Below the pieces are notes generated by a model. The model made no database searches, was not told the origin of the DNA, and worked only from the letters and a program-made list of their open reading frames with translations. A stretch of DNA of 64,000 nt from CAZGRP01 sp964527995 (GTDB lineage Bacteria > Zhuqueibacterota > Zhuqueibacteria > Oceanimicrobiales > CAZGRP01), in NCBI GenBank assembly GCA_964527995.1, contig CAZGRP010000012.1:21234-85233 (forward strand), in the 5' to 3' direction. A program made the position numbers and the translations under genes. Within the stretch, counting starts at the first letter, position 1. Each line of letters starts with the position of its first letter. Positions 29,179 to 37,759 of the stretch are shown piece after piece.

Positions 29179-30376
29179 CTCCCGCCAGCGCCAGAAAAAG
29201 GCGCTGCGTTTCGTCGCGGCGTCTCTTCTGCTCCTCCTGGTTCTCGTTGCCGCCGATTTCGTGGACACGGCGCTGCTGGCACCAGCCAACACCCTCCCAC
29301 CTGCCGGCGATCGATCTGCCCGGACCCTCCGCGGTGTCATCCATGTCCACAGCCTCTACTCGGACGGCAGCGGCACGGTCGGCGAGATCGCTGCGGCGGC
29401 GGCAAAGGCAGACCTCGAGTTCGTCATCCTCACCGATCACAACACGCTGCAGCCGGTTGCCGACGGCCGGCCGGGGTGGTACGGCAAAGTGCTGGTGCTC
29501 TTCGGAACCGAGCTGTCGACGCAGTGGGGGCACCTCCTCTACATTCCACTCGACTCCACTGCATCTCCACAGACCGGCCCATTACCACGCAACATCTATG
29601 CTGATCTGATCGCGGACCCCAACGCGCTCCGGTTCGTGGCCCACCCTTTCCACCCGCGAATGAGATGGCGGCATCGACCCTTGCCAGCGGTTACCGGCAT
29701 CGAGATCGTCAACGCCGATAGCGAATGGCGCAACGACGGCTTTGGCGAACTGCTCGGCACTGCCGTGGCGATGCCCCTCTTCCCCTGGGCCTTCAACCGG
29801 CTGCTCGACCGACCGGCGGCCAACCTGGCCTTGTGGGACTCGCTTCTGGCCGAGCGCCCAACCGTCGGCATCGGCAGCGTCGATGCCCACGCCCGCATCA
29901 GGTTGGGCCGTGACCGGTTCTGGAAGTTCCCTTCCTATCGGAGCGCCTTCAAGATCGTGCAACTCTATGTTTCGCTGAGCCGGCCGCTCGCCGGCGACTT
30001 TGTTACGGCGCGGCGGCAGGTACTCGAGGCTCTGGGTCAGGGCCACGCCTACGTCGGCTTCGGCCTGGTGGGAGACCCGCGCGGGTTCGAGTTCATCGCT
30101 CGCGCCGGAGATAGACGCTATGCCGAGGGAGACTCGGTCACGGCAGACCGCGTGGATTTGAGTGTGCGCGTGCCGGCCGGCGCGGCTGTGGAAATCCGCC
30201 TGCTGATAGAGGGGAAGCTGATGGCAAGCGCCCGGGCATCAGAATTGTCCTACGTTGCCACCAAGAGAGGGGCGTATCGCGTGGAAGTTTACCAACTTCG
30301 CCGGCGGCTACCGCTGCTGCGCCGGAAGGCGGTCCCATGGATCTTTTCCAACCCGATTTACGTGCAGGTGAAATAG
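29168..30376 (+). CDS. membrane-anchored PHP-domain phosphoesterase
   Basis: About 402 residues. The proposed start is a TTG at 29168 inside the end of rfaE2; no better codon precedes the N-terminal membrane helix (AASLLLLLVLVAADFV). A PHP metal-dependent phosphoesterase domain follows, with IHVHSLYSDGS and TDHN metal ligands (about 60-105), a later AHPFHPR motif and a GSVDAHA motif. The C-terminal 90 residues form a beta-rich, Ig-like extension. The membrane anchor places the active site in the periplasm. The substrate is unknown. The overlap with rfaE2 suggests co-transcription with heptose synthesis. Confidence 0.87.
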   Translation: MADNSRQRQKKALRFVAASLLLLLVLVAADFVDTALLAPANTLPPAGDRSARTLRGVIHVHSLYSDGSGTVGEIAAAAAKADLEFVILTDHNTLQPVADGRPGWYGKVLVLFGTELSTQWGHLLYIPLDSTASPQTGPLPRNIYADLIADPNALRFVAHPFHPRMRWRHRPLPAVTGIEIVNADSEWRNDGFGELLGTAVAMPLFPWAFNRLLDRPAANLALWDSLLAERPTVGIGSVDAHARIRLGRDRFWKFPSYRSAFKIVQLYVSLSRPLAGDFVTARRQVLEALGQGHAYVGFGLVGDPRGFEFIARAGDRRYAEGDSVTADRVDLSVRVPAGAAVEIRLLIEGKLMASARASELSYVATKRGAYRVEVYQLRRRLPLLRRKAVPWIFSNPIYVQVK

Positions 30377-30558
30377 CGGAGAGCTGGCGGAGCCAGATGC
30401 GATGCACCAGGCATGCTGCGAGGCGGAACCGCTCGCTTCCCTCAGACGGTCCGATGGCTGTTGTGCCGGCGTGCTCGCATTCGAGAGCTGCGAGGCGCGC
30501 AGCTTAGGAATACAACCGCTGGCGGCTCTGTTGATCCTACAGAGTCGAGGAGACCAAG

Positions 30559-31257
30559 ATGAGAGCACGTCTTTACTGGGTCCCATTCCTGCTTCTTGCC
30601 ACGCTGAACCCCGGTTGCAAAGATTCGGTCGTCATCCAGCCTCTGACGCAGGACCTCGCGGGGGAGGAGGGGAAGAAGGAGGAACAGAAGAAAATCTTCA
30701 TCGTCGACCGAACCGGGAAGAAATGGGACATCACGCATGCTGTGGAAAAATACGGGTTCGACCCGGACAAATTCGAGTATGGCCTGGGGCCCATGGCGAT
30801 TCCCCCCATTCTGAATCCGGAGATGCTGTCGCCGGGAGACGACGGCTATCCGCAGGATACGGGTCGGTTTACTATACTGGGAACTGAGCTAAACGGCGAC
30901 GTCCGGGCCTACCCTCTGACAGTGATGATCCGTCACGAAATCGTCAACGAACAGTTTGGCGACGCCCACGTTGCGGTAGCTTACTGACCACTGATTGGAT
31001 TGGCTGCCGTGTACAGCCGGGAAATTGACGATCGAGTTTTGACGCTGAGCGCCAGCGGCTGGACCTACCAGTTGACTTTTGTGCTCTACGACTACGAGAC
31101 CGAAAGCCTCTGGTATCATCTGGAGGGCGAGGATGGCCTGACGTCCATCAGCGGTGAGTTTGCCGACCGGAAACTACCCGAGTTCCAGTCCACCGTGACA
31201 CGCTGGAAAACGTGGAAAGAACTGCATCCGAACTCAAAATTCCTGAAATACCCGTAG
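30559..31257 (+). CDS. DUF3179 lipoprotein with in-frame TGA at the conserved Cys (candidate selenoprotein)
   Basis: One frame runs 233 codons from the ATG at 30559 (GAGGAG 6 nt upstream) to TAG at 31257, interrupted only by TGA at 30985-30987 (codon 143). The N-terminus is a lipoprotein signal (lipobox NPGC). The sequence on both sides is DUF3179: before the TGA, NEQFGDAHVAVAY; after it, PLIGLAAVYSREID, then SASGWTY and the ETESLWYHL block. In this family the residue before PL is a conserved Cys (YCPL motif), so the TGA stands exactly where Cys is expected. Either it encodes selenocysteine or it is a single-base nonsense mutation of TGC/TGT. No frameshift or second stop is present, which favours a live gene. 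A stem-loop starts about 13 nt after the TGA. No selenocysteine machinery gene is in this window. Confidence 0.75.
31000..31020 (+). promoter_or_regulatory. candidate SECIS-like stem-loop after the in-frame TGA
   Basis: GGCTG (31002-31006) pairs perfectly with CAGCC (31014-31018) around the 7-nt loop CCGTGTA; two flanking T-G wobbles can extend it to 7 bp. The G-T of the loop lies 22-23 nt after the TGA, close to the spacing in E. coli fdhF. The loop lacks the G at its first positions that the common bacterial SECIS model prefers, so this is suggestive only. Confidence 0.4.
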
Positions 31258-31317
31258 CCTCCGCGCTTCCCGCCGGCTGAACGACTGCTTCGTCCTGGAA
31301 CGCTGCCCCCTCTCAGG

Positions 31318-32244
31318 TTACTTCTTCAGAACAAGCCCAAAAGAATAGATCGTTCCTGCAACGGTATTCTTGCCTGCGTAGATGTGCAGCAGCTCGGCCT
31401 GCAGGGCGAAGGCATCGGTGGCGTTGTAGATCACCGAGGGGCTGATCTTGAAAATGTCCTGATCGCCAACGATAATGTTCGGCAGCGCTCCACCTCCTCC
31501 TGGCAGGGGCGTGGTTACAGGCTGGCCTACAATATCGGGAGGCGCAACGGTGCTTTTCAAACCGTCGTAGCCAATCTTGAAGAGAAAGTTGCCGACGGCG
31601 TAACCCACCTCGCCTGTAAAAAGAACCTGGTCGGCAAGGGGCCCTGTGCGCCGGCGATAACCCACACTTGCAGTGATGTAGGCCGGCAGGGGGTACAGAC
31701 TTTTGCCAATCAGGAGGTGGCCTTCAAGATCGATTTTACCCGTGCCCAGCGGCGGACCGTCGTCGGCGGGCGCCTTGTCGTAGCCCAGCGGTGCTTTGAT
31801 TCCGCCTTGAACCGAAAGCGCCAGAGCGCCGTCGACAAGGGCGTAGCGTCCGGAAACAGCGAGATCTGAGAAGCCCAGCGTGTAGTTGGTGACGATGCGC
31901 GCCAGCAACCCAGCCCCGACGATCTCGGTTCGCTTCGATCTCAGGACTTTGAAGGGCACGTTGGCCACCAGCGTCAAGCGCTCAAACAGACCATATTCCA
32001 GGTAGGCAGTAATGTTAAAGTCCTGGAAAGAGCTATTCTTGTAGACCAGTCTCTCCTGAAAAATGTCGAGACGCTCGCCTTCGTGATTGAACTCCCTTGT
32101 GGTGAAGAGGTAGTTGGCAGAAAGCTTGAAGTAGTAGCCGTGCCTGGATTGCACCCAGGCGCCGGCCCTCGCTTCGCTCACCATCAGACAGAGTGCCGCC
32201 ACGAAAAACAGGACAAGGACCGCGTAGAGTCTACGAACAGGCAT
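31318..32244 (-). CDS. outer-membrane beta-barrel protein, unknown function
   Basis: A 308-residue protein with a signal peptide (VLFFVAALCLMVSEARA). About a dozen amphipathic strands follow, with alternating aromatic and polar residues (for example YYFKLSANYLFTT, FNITAYLEYGLFERLTLVANVPF), ending in SFGLVLKK. The organisation resembles MetA-type/'transporter' barrels that accompany solute uptake, but I cannot name the family with certainty. It is the last gene of the surface cluster, 25 bp after the GHL10 hydrolase gene. Confidence 0.7.
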   Translation of the reverse strand: MPVRRLYAVLVLFFVAALCLMVSEARAGAWVQSRHGYYFKLSANYLFTTREFNHEGERLDIFQERLVYKNSSFQDFNITAYLEYGLFERLTLVANVPFKVLRSKRTEIVGAGLLARIVTNYTLGFSDLAVSGRYALVDGALALSVQGGIKAPLGYDKAPADDGPPLGTGKIDLEGHLLIGKSLYPLPAYITASVGYRRRTGPLADQVLFTGEVGYAVGNFLFKIGYDGLKSTVAPPDIVGQPVTTPLPGGGGALPNIIVGDQDIFKISPSVIYNATDAFALQAELLHIYAGKNTVAGTIYSFGLVLKK

Positions 32245-32269
32245 GACGTGGTTTCTTCGAAGGTGAGAC

Positions 32270-35200
32270 CTACTTCAGCAGCACCATACGCCTCGACGCC
32301 GTTTGCTGGTTGGCGGTCAAACGGTACACGTAGACCCCGGAAGCCAAACCAGCGGCGTCAAAGGTCACCTTATGGTGTCCCGCCGCCATCGGCTGCTTGA
32401 TGAGCGTTTGCACCTCGCGGCCGAGCAGGTCATAGACCACCAGCTCCACATTTGCCCTGGCAGGCAGCTCGAAAGCGATGGTGGTTACAGGATTGAACGG
32501 ATTCGGGTAGTTCTGCAGCAGTTGAAATCCCTCGGGGGGTCGCCCCATCCCGTCTGCCACATGCACGGGACCCGCCGATTTCTTCACCAGTCTGAGGTTG
32601 TCGAAGAAGATCTTGCCGGAAATGGCGTCGCCGGGTTCGTGGGTAAGTTGAAAGCTGTCGAAGCGCAATGTTCCGTCCAGGACGCCGTCTCCAATCCAGA
32701 TACCCACGCTGTTGGGGTCGTTCAGCTGCCATTCCACAATGCGCCAGCCGACCCAGTTCACCGTGACCCAGTTTGAAACCTCGTGGTTTTCAGCGGCGCT
32801 GACCGGTACATTGTCGTCCAGAGCAAACCGAAACTCGTTGCCGCTACCGTCGCCGAACACATAGCTCTGGAGTACGTAACTGGTATCGAACAGTACGTCC
32901 CGGGGCGCACCCTGAGAGAGATATTCACGCAGTAGGAACTCCGAAGCCGATGGGTCCCATTCGTACTTCAGCATCGGAGAGACCCTTTGTCTGACGCCCA
33001 CCGCAGGCAGGAACGCTTCGGTCGACATCTCGAAGGAGGTATTGGGGGCCACGATCCCCATCGTGGAGCCGCTCCGTTGCGGCTGAAACCAGTTTACCGT
33101 CGAAAGAAACGGCTCGATGATCAAGACTTCGGAGTAGCTCTGTGGCGAAGTCCTGAAGTTAACGCTGACATCGGCGTCCATGGCATTGCCCGCCGTGTCC
33201 GATATGCTTCTTGACAGCGTCACCGTGTAGTCCTGGTCGGGCGCCAGCGGTTGAAGAGGCTGGATACTCAGCACCGATGTGTTGTTGACTGTGGTCACGG
33301 CGTGCGCTGTGGGCACAGGATTTCCGTTTTGGGTGAGGATGATGCTGGTATCGGAGATTGAACTTTTGTCCACAAGCTCGTCGAATTGGAAGGTGATGAT
33401 CTCGTCGAGTTTGAAATCATCTTCCGGGGCCTGAAGATCCGGGAAACTGGCGATCACCCGGGGCCCGATAATGTCCCGGGCCAGCGTACGGAATGCCAGC
33501 ACAAAAGCGTCCCCGGCTGTACCGTCGCCGTTGCCGTCGAGAGCCTTGCCGTTGATGTCGGTCACGGTAGCGTCAACGGTGAGAGTGTAGTCGGTGGCGA
33601 ACTCGAACGCGCCAGCAGTGTTGACCGTTACGGTCTTCTGATCATCTGACCATGCCAGGTCCGCGATGGCGGCGGCGGGTGAAAAAGCGACGGCATTTGT
33701 GAAAGTGTTCACATCCATGGTCTTGGAGAACGCGATCGTAACGGTCTGGTTCACCGGGACGGTGTCACCCGGAGCCGGAGAGGTCCCTACGATGGTGGGC
33801 GCGAAGGAAGGGATGGAGTCCGAAATCACAATACCCGAGACGGCGGACTCGTTCCAAAACCTGTCGAGTGCGGTAGCAAAGTAGGAATACCGGCCATTGA
33901 AATCCTGGGTACCACTGAAAGAGTCGACGATGGAATACTGGGCCTGGCCAAAATGGATGTCGACGATTTCGTCCTGCTGTACGCTCGGAAGGTCGTCTGG
34001 AGAACGGTAGACGGCGAACCACAGATTTTCTGCGGTCGAGGCCGGCGGTGTCACGGTTACCTGGTAGTGCAGAGAGTCGACTTTGGCCAGCGCTACCGAG
34101 GGCGCCTCAGGCGGAGTGGCGTCCTGCAGACCCGTGGCGCGGATCTTAGCCTTGTTGTTGAAAAAGGCCTGGCGGGCGGCCTCCCAGTAGTTTTGGTCAC
34201 GCCACGAGGCATAGCTGAAGAACTGAAACCCGTCCACCCACGGTACATCGCGCACACGGTCCACAATGGACTTGTGGCGGCTGAAGATTTTCCTCTCCGA
34301 AAAACTGTCCGAAAACAGCCCCACGGTGTAAAGGCGTCCCGCCTGAATGGCCGGTTGAATGAACTGACCCCAGCAGTTTGGACAGCCGCTCACAAGTACA
34401 CGGTAGAAATCCTCCGGGAGGCTCCAATGGTAGTGCATGCCGATGAGCTGCTCGATGTAGCCTTCGTTGAGCCACAATGCCGCGTCCTGGTAGACTACGT
34501 TGAAGCCCTGCCACCCGCCCCAATTGTATCGCCCCAGTGCAGCCGGAGAAAGCCGAACCCACGGCTTCACGGCCTGGATGGAGTCGTGCAGCGTGCGCAC
34601 GAATTCGGTGACCGTCCAGCGCCACCAATCCTCCCACGACGTAAACCCGTCCGGGACGCCGGCGCTGAAGGGATGTTCGATGTCGTATAGATAGCGCCCT
34701 GAAGCATTGGTCTTGAGCTCGTTGAGCTGAGCTTCGGTGATGAACCCGTCCGGCAACATCTGCTGTACGTTCTGCTTGGCAAGAAGTAGAGATTGTGCAG
34801 TGTTGGTGTGTTCATTCCAGCGGATAAAATCCATGTGCAGTCCGTCGATGTCGTAGCCGTTCACGATCTCCATGATGACATTCTTCAGATAGTCCCGAAC
34901 GTCCGCCAAACCTGGAGACAGCCAGGCGATATCATTGGGCATGGCCAGCCCGTCCTGGTCTCTGCATACCCAATCGGGGTTCTGCTGCGCGGGACTCCCG
35001 GCGTACGCGAATCGGCTTTCGAAGACGTTGACCCAGGCGTGAATCTCCAACCCCCGGGCGTGAGCCTCTTCGACGGCGAAAGCCAGCGGATCGTAGCCCG
35101 GATCAGTGAAATTCACTTGCGGCCCCCACGGCTCCAAAGACGATGGGTAGTAGACCGTACCGAAACGCCGGACCTGCCAGAGGACCGAGGTCATGTTGGC

Positions 35201-35374
35201 CTTCTTGACGTTGTCCAGGATTTGCCGCGTCAGGGCCTGGTTTTCCTCGACGCTGTTGTCCGGTGAGAGCCATTGCGAGTCGACGATCCAGACGGCGCGA
35301 AACTCCTCGTTGCCCTGTGCGAAGGCATTTTGAGCCAGGAGTAGAACCAGAAAGCTTAAACAGAACTGTCTCAT
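32270..35374 (-). CDS. secreted GHL10-type glycoside hydrolase with Ig-like domains and T9SS sorting domain
   Basis: This 1034-residue protein has a signal peptide (SFLVLLLAQNAFAQ). A family-10-like glycosylhydrolase (GHL10/DUF187) barrel covers about 20-400 (FRAVWIVDSQW, GLEIHAWVNVFESR, IDGLHMDFIRW). One Fn3/Ig-like module lies at about 415-520 and two SbsA-type Ig domains at 525-745 (SPAPGDTVPVNQTVTIAFSK). A jelly-roll-like region follows. The end is a Por-type sorting domain: LLQNYPNPFNPVTTIAFEL, then GLASGVYVYRL and a basic tail. It should be exported by type IX secretion and act on polysaccharide at the cell surface. GGGAG precedes the ATG by 6 nt. Confidence 0.9.
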   Translation of the reverse strand: MRQFCLSFLVLLLAQNAFAQGNEEFRAVWIVDSQWLSPDNSVEENQALTRQILDNVKKANMTSVLWQVRRFGTVYYPSSLEPWGPQVNFTDPGYDPLAFAVEEAHARGLEIHAWVNVFESRFAYAGSPAQQNPDWVCRDQDGLAMPNDIAWLSPGLADVRDYLKNVIMEIVNGYDIDGLHMDFIRWNEHTNTAQSLLLAKQNVQQMLPDGFITEAQLNELKTNASGRYLYDIEHPFSAGVPDGFTSWEDWWRWTVTEFVRTLHDSIQAVKPWVRLSPAALGRYNWGGWQGFNVVYQDAALWLNEGYIEQLIGMHYHWSLPEDFYRVLVSGCPNCWGQFIQPAIQAGRLYTVGLFSDSFSERKIFSRHKSIVDRVRDVPWVDGFQFFSYASWRDQNYWEAARQAFFNNKAKIRATGLQDATPPEAPSVALAKVDSLHYQVTVTPPASTAENLWFAVYRSPDDLPSVQQDEIVDIHFGQAQYSIVDSFSGTQDFNGRYSYFATALDRFWNESAVSGIVISDSIPSFAPTIVGTSPAPGDTVPVNQTVTIAFSKTMDVNTFTNAVAFSPAAAIADLAWSDDQKTVTVNTAGAFEFATDYTLTVDATVTDINGKALDGNGDGTAGDAFVLAFRTLARDIIGPRVIASFPDLQAPEDDFKLDEIITFQFDELVDKSSISDTSIILTQNGNPVPTAHAVTTVNNTSVLSIQPLQPLAPDQDYTVTLSRSISDTAGNAMDADVSVNFRTSPQSYSEVLIIEPFLSTVNWFQPQRSGSTMGIVAPNTSFEMSTEAFLPAVGVRQRVSPMLKYEWDPSASEFLLREYLSQGAPRDVLFDTSYVLQSYVFGDGSGNEFRFALDDNVPVSAAENHEVSNWVTVNWVGWRIVEWQLNDPNSVGIWIGDGVLDGTLRFDSFQLTHEPGDAISGKIFFDNLRLVKKSAGPVHVADGMGRPPEGFQLLQNYPNPFNPVTTIAFELPARANVELVVYDLLGREVQTLIKQPMAAGHHKVTFDAAGLASGVYVYRLTANQQTASRRMVLLK

Positions 35375-35459
35375 GAGTTACTCCCGCGGAACATTGACGA
35401 GGGACTTAGAAGAACCGTTGCCAGCCGGGAAACCATCTCGTCGCCCGGCTTGAGAATGA

Positions 35460-35490
35460 GAAGGCCGATGAGGGGAACTCACCGGCCTTC
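35460..35490. terminator. strong hairpin between two secreted-protein genes
   Basis: GAAGGCCGATGAG (35460-35472) and CTCACCGGCCTTC (35478-35490) pair over 13 bp with one G-T wobble and a 5-nt loop. On the minus strand, where the flanking genes lie, no T-run follows. It may attenuate or stabilise the polycistronic message instead of ending it. The rest of the 256-bp gap shows no gene. Confidence 0.4.
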
Positions 35491-35630
35491 CCTTTTACGC
35501 CATAAGCTTCAGGGTCCAGAGCTCCCATTCGCCAACGGCGCTGGCAGGCTTTGGGGCCCTGAACAAGACACCCTCCGGCACTGAAGCAATACCGGGGCAA
35601 TGAACAGGTCGGCGTTCTGCCTACGGCCGT

Positions 35631-37625
35631 CTACTTCAGGAGCGTCATCTTTCTCGACAGAACCTTGCCGTTCACCGAAAGCTTGTAGTAGTAGACACCG
35701 GAAGCCAGCTTGGAGGCGTCGAAAGTCACCTGGTGTCTGCCTTCCTGCATGGGCTTCTTGTCCAGAATGGTGGCTACCTCCTGACCAAGCAGATTGTAAA
35801 CCTTCAGGCTCACCTTACCCTGTTTGGCCATGCTGAAGGCGATGGTCGTGCTTGGGTTGAAGGGGTTGGGATAGTTCTGCTCCAGCACATAGTCCGTGGG
35901 CACAGCACCCGAACGGCTGCTCACGCTCGTAGGCGACTTGATAAACCGGGCGAGGCGATTGCCGTTGAAATAGACCGCATAGGCCGTGTCTCCCGTTACG
36001 CTGAAGGCCACGCCACGCGGCCCGTTGCCGATGTCGGGACCGATATCAGGGGAAGGCAGGAACTGGTACTCCATGGTTTTGAAGTTGAGGATGACAAACC
36101 CATTGGGGTCGTTGTTCCCGGCGGCGTAGGCATTGTCTGAAGACACCCAGAGCGTGCTGTCAGGACCCCAGTCCATGGTGGTGCGCTGAGTCTGGAAGAT
36201 CAGCTTGCCTTCGGTGTTGTGGAAGATGCTATCCACCTTGACATAGTTGATGAAATCGGTGGTGTGCCAGATATAGACCGGACCACCGCTGGCCCCCAAA
36301 TCCGGCGTAAAGATGGTCGCCCCATCGGCGGTCACCTCTAGGCCGCGGCCAAAGCTGGGTGCACCATTCAGAGTGATTTCCTGCGTGGGCAGAAACGTGC
36401 TCGGATCCAGTACCGTCACCGGATTGATGCCGACCACTTTCCCCACGTAGATGAAACCCGCCGCATCCACGGCTGGCTTCAACAAGCTGCCGCCGCCCTT
36501 CCAGTACGCCATGCCCTGGCCGGTTTCCACATTGATCTTTGCAAAATCGCCAGCGGAACGGGCGAACAGGATGTTGCCATCGGAAGCAATCGCCAGTCCC
36601 CGACAACCAGCAGTGGTGATAGCAACGTCGCCGACCTTAATGCTGTCGATAGGGGAAATCGGGTCTTCAGTGCCGTCGGGATGGATCACGCGCAGAGCGC
36701 CGCTGAAGTTACCGACCCAGATACGGTTGAATTTGTCCACGGCGACGCCGTGACCGGCGCTTACCAGGGTGTCGGCACCAACGAAATCGTCAAAGACATA
36801 ATCGGGGGCGCCGATGAACTTCCACGGTCCAGGCGTGCCAGGCGTGACGTCGGTAAACTCTGTGACCGTGCCATCCGCGTAAGCCCCAAGAAGCGAGAGC
36901 TTGGGCGCTCCCTCGTTCTTGGTCGGATCCAGGAATCCAGAGGCGAAGAGCACAACCGATTTGCCGGCGTCGGCGGAAAGGTCTGCCTCAAAGGCACCCA
37001 GAAGTTGAGTGTTGTCATCGCCTGGGGTTATGTTGAAGGTGTAGACGGCGGGCGCCATCGATCTGTAGGACGTGGCCTGGCCGTAGTCGATGTCGTCTAC
37101 CAGAACACCAGGCTGTCCGTCGATGAGAAGATCAAGCACAGGGCTGTCAGTCGAACCATGAAACACGAAGAAGTCCACCTTGGTAGGATCGGTAGCCTGT
37201 TCCTGAGCATTGGCAACGGCAAACAGGCTCAGGGAGATGTCGCGTCCCGTCACCGGGTTGTCGTACTTCCCCGCTAGGAGGTTCCTCGGCGTGACACCGC
37301 CGATGATGCCCACGTAGCTGACTCCGGAGTCCAGAGCTATCAAGAATGGACCGATGGTGTCCTGTTCGGTTACGAAGTCCGCTACAAACTGGAAATTATA
37401 CGTACCCGGGGCGTAGTCCGTGAACGGGGTCGCCTCGCGGAACGCCAGCGTGGTTGTAGAGTCGCCGTTCACCAGCACTTCGAGACTGCCCGCATCAATG
37501 TCCCCCGAATTGTGGATCAGTTGCAGTCGCGCCGTCTGGCCGAACAAAGGCAAAGCTGCAAAAAAGACGACAGCCAGAATCAGGGACCGGACTGTACGTT
37601 TTAGATCGTAACGATTTGATTGCAT
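35631..37625 (-). CDS. secreted DUF4397 / beta-propeller-like protein with T9SS sorting domain
   Basis: About 664 residues: signal peptide (ILAVVFFAALPLFGQ), a DUF4397 domain with repeated LEVLVNGD and VLDLLIDGQPGVLVDDIDYG strands (about 30-240), then NHL/SMP-30-like propeller repeats (about 260-570; GVAVDKFNRIWVGN, SDGNILFA). The C-terminus is a sorting domain (VLEQNYPNPFNPSTTIAFSM, KLASGVYYYKLSVNG). AGGAGG stands 8 nt before the ATG at 37625. It lies between the TIG lipoprotein and GHL10 genes in the surface cluster. A binding or structural role outside the cell is likely; no catalytic motif was seen. Confidence 0.87.
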   Translation of the reverse strand: MQSNRYDLKRTVRSLILAVVFFAALPLFGQTARLQLIHNSGDIDAGSLEVLVNGDSTTTLAFREATPFTDYAPGTYNFQFVADFVTEQDTIGPFLIALDSGVSYVGIIGGVTPRNLLAGKYDNPVTGRDISLSLFAVANAQEQATDPTKVDFFVFHGSTDSPVLDLLIDGQPGVLVDDIDYGQATSYRSMAPAVYTFNITPGDDNTQLLGAFEADLSADAGKSVVLFASGFLDPTKNEGAPKLSLLGAYADGTVTEFTDVTPGTPGPWKFIGAPDYVFDDFVGADTLVSAGHGVAVDKFNRIWVGNFSGALRVIHPDGTEDPISPIDSIKVGDVAITTAGCRGLAIASDGNILFARSAGDFAKINVETGQGMAYWKGGGSLLKPAVDAAGFIYVGKVVGINPVTVLDPSTFLPTQEITLNGAPSFGRGLEVTADGATIFTPDLGASGGPVYIWHTTDFINYVKVDSIFHNTEGKLIFQTQRTTMDWGPDSTLWVSSDNAYAAGNNDPNGFVILNFKTMEYQFLPSPDIGPDIGNGPRGVAFSVTGDTAYAVYFNGNRLARFIKSPTSVSSRSGAVPTDYVLEQNYPNPFNPSTTIAFSMAKQGKVSLKVYNLLGQEVATILDKKPMQEGRHQVTFDASKLASGVYYYKLSVNGKVLSRKMTLLK

Positions 37626-37759
37626 AATCAAATCCTCCTCTTGGCAAAGGTGTGATGAGAACGTTTCAACAGCCCCTGTGAGATAAAACCGCTACCAACT
37701 GCTCTGTGATGGTGGTCCCATACGCGCCCTCCTTTCCTTTTTGCGGTCGACTACCTTTC

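Noticed and set aside
30486..30504. AGCTGCG-AGGCG-CGCAGCT hairpin as terminator of the PHP gene
   Set aside because: The stem is perfect but no T-run follows on the plus strand and it lies 110 bp beyond the stop, so a terminator call is not supported.
30988..31257. A separate short gene after the TGA, starting at TTG 31000
   Set aside because: It is in the same frame and continues the DUF3179 domain of the upstream half without a gap, and it has no ribosome-binding site of its own.
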